Source: Planctomycetota bacterium
Lineage (GTDB): Bacteria > Planctomycetota > Phycisphaerae > Sedimentisphaerales > Anaerohalosphaeraceae
Assembly (NCBI GenBank): GCA_012519365.1
Contig: JAAYQH010000315.1
Coordinates: 1 to 6,104, forward strand
Reading direction: 5' to 3'
DNA length: 6,104 nt
The notes beneath the pieces were generated by a model. It had not been told where the DNA came from. It did not search any database and saw nothing but the letters and a program-made list of their open reading frames with translations. Positions 5,701-6,104 of this stretch are shown here, piece by piece. A program made the position numbers and the translations under genes. Within the stretch, counting starts at the first letter, position 1. Each line of letters starts with the position of its first letter.

Positions 5701-6104
5701 TTATTTTGGCACCGATTATTACCGTGTTCTCAATGCCGACACTGCATCTGGAGAGTATCAAGGGCGCCAGGAGCAAACTATCTTCCGGCCGGGTACTCTG
5801 AAACGCTATACCGAGTATTTCTGGCGGGTGGATCAGGTCACCGCCAACGGCACCGTCATTGCCGGCACAACGTGGCGTTTTGAAACAGGTAACGGCTGCG
5901 GCGCTATTACGCGGCAGGTCTGGCGCAATATCACCGGCAACTATGTCACCAATCTGACCGGCCATTCAAACTATCCGGACAATCCGAATTTGACAGATAC
6001 CATCAGCTCATTTGATTGCCCGAGGGACTGGGCCGACAACTACGGGACACGCGTGCATGGTTTTCTGGTTCCGCCGATTTCGGGACACTATACGTTCTGG
6101 ATTG
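2780..6104 (+). CDS. Secreted gingipain-like C25 cysteine protease, multidomain, 5' part
   Basis: One uninterrupted frame of 1108 codons runs off the right edge. Residues 1-32 are a signal peptide: R6/R12, hydrophobic VILLVMVCAAFA, likely cleavage near ASA-AS. Residues 75-200 resemble the C25 propeptide (GSPDIP at 77-82, FRYNPVTGEL from 182), the inhibitory pro-region of gingipains. Residues 264-623 are the caspase-like catalytic domain: VLLIGDP, GDHPTDYFYAEL (355-366), an Asp/Asn-rich loop (371-380) that may bind calcium, and GRIP (393-396). The catalytic His is H498 (MTHGWSEGG), the catalytic Cys is C529 (QGSCATGE), and LYGDPS (614-619) closes the domain. The H-C spacing of 31 is close to that of gingipain R. 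Next come a BACON-like Ig domain (628-732), a LamG/concanavalin A-like jelly roll (735-938; WPLDETAG, EFDGIDDAIEI, GAIDDVRIYSTAL), a planctomycete FN3-like module (946-1037; VYFGTD, FWRVD) and the start of PA14 (from 1043; NYGTRVHGFLVPP). Family members cleave proteins outside the cell. Cleavage specificity, the C-terminal anchor and total length are unknown. Confidence 0.92.
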   Translation, partial: MSHTIRGESFCRLVLWTVILLVMVCAAFASAASICVDVNGQQTWLETSAVPLSRSAQNTNAVFSVTSERTRFLSESGSPDIPFEVLPLLLPSDANLQTVQTRLEAAYIPVEGHWYVAPKPPIATRDREGNEIIIWPEGRTIIEGHDAAVYNTNAFWPLDEAPIVHRGTLGGWKLVEAAVPLFRYNPVTGELLELSTAYLTLSVEKTLSRASTAAARTIGAHATERVRSLAVNFDQFADTLLSSSQEVSTEFGQMAPASPSLSRAGYAIITTNAIRNESRRLADFVAHKQSTYTVSVITEDQYGSGSGDTAANNIRAWLQNNYTNSAYGNGGILYVLLIGDPRTNSSAVPMKMCLGDHPTDYFYAELTANWDANGNGIYGENGESDKYFEVYTGRIPYYGNINDTDNILQKIITYETSADTAWRRNALLPMVPLDDSTPAYQVGEQIKNNLLEPRAVFSTRIYEKDYGLIPPPEYLLKDRYPAFEWSQTIYGLVVWMTHGWSEGGSGVISTGDVPNLNNTYPSAVYQGSCATGEPETPTNLGYSILKNGGIGTIAASRNSWYWVGQSDFTNTSSIGGLGYQYARRLVERKTLGQAIWDTKETLDYWDKNYYVMNLYGDPSVVVMPPEPELLVTPTQPLYFNVTYGQTNPSALTLTLKSNAAFSMDCTLATEADWLAISPASGRLAAGSTATVTIQLTETATLLGVGTHSATVAIYNTTLDTVEERTVVLKVYPASLRGYWPLDETAGTTAYDATGEGKDGLLKGDFSFETNSIGGPFANALEFDGIDDAIEIPALNLYSNRATLSAWIRRDSSSTDWAGVVFCRAGNTVAGINIRRNGELRYHWNEQSNTYNWASGLMVPVGKKIFVALVIEPNKATLYMYDNGTLYSSSQNIVHDIEEFNGPLWIGRDPTQNRYFKGAIDDVRIYSTALNTQQINAVILGGPSAVPTPSNGRIGTVLVPDLTWVMGASAVFNDVYFGTDYYRVLNADTASGEYQGRQEQTIFRPGTLKRYTEYFWRVDQVTANGTVIAGTTWRFETGNGCGAITRQVWRNITGNYVTNLTGHSNYPDNPNLTDTISSFDCPRDWADNYGTRVHGFLVPPISGHYTFWI

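Overview
The window looks like a bacterial chromosome (or metagenomic contig) from the phylum Planctomycetota, most likely a Phycisphaerae/Sedimentisphaerales-type polysaccharide degrader. This is inferred from protein style: a giant secreted multidomain protein with a LamG-like domain, a planctomycete-style fibronectin-III-like module (VYFGTD ... FWRVD) and a PA14 module. Moderate base composition and the pairing of a family 43 glycoside hydrolase with a LacI-type regulator fit this. No rRNA or other marker gene is present, so the assignment is tentative.

Layout. (1) Positions 1-924, plus strand: the 3' end of a GH43 beta-xylosidase/arabinofuranosidase-like gene, carrying the last propeller strands and the C-terminal beta-sandwich domain. 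(2) Positions 981-1346, minus strand: a complete single-domain cupin gene, convergent with the GH43 gene. A candidate bidirectional terminator hairpin lies between them. (3) Positions 1347-1653: an AT-rich divergent regulatory region with several palindromes built on a TTTCGAAA core, probably operators, plus candidate promoters for both flanking genes. (4) Positions 1654-2721, plus strand: a complete LacI-family transcriptional regulator. (5) Positions 2780-6104, plus strand: the first 1108 codons of a secreted gingipain-like (peptidase family C25) cysteine protease, running off the right edge. Its visible order is signal peptide, C25 propeptide-like region, caspase-fold catalytic domain with a His/Cys dyad, BACON-like Ig domain, LamG jelly roll, FN3-like module and start of PA14.

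How they may work together (inference): the LacI protein probably controls itself and the divergent cupin gene through the TTTCGAAA sites. It may also control the protease, which starts 58 bp downstream with no obvious terminator between. A sugar-responsive regulator next to a GH43 enzyme and a protease with putative glycan-binding modules suggests a locus for attacking glycoproteins or protein-associated polysaccharide. The sequence does not prove this. The most notable items are the palindrome array, an atypical LacI hinge, and the protease domain architecture together with its possible LacI control. I see no CRISPR array, mobile element, tRNA or rRNA.
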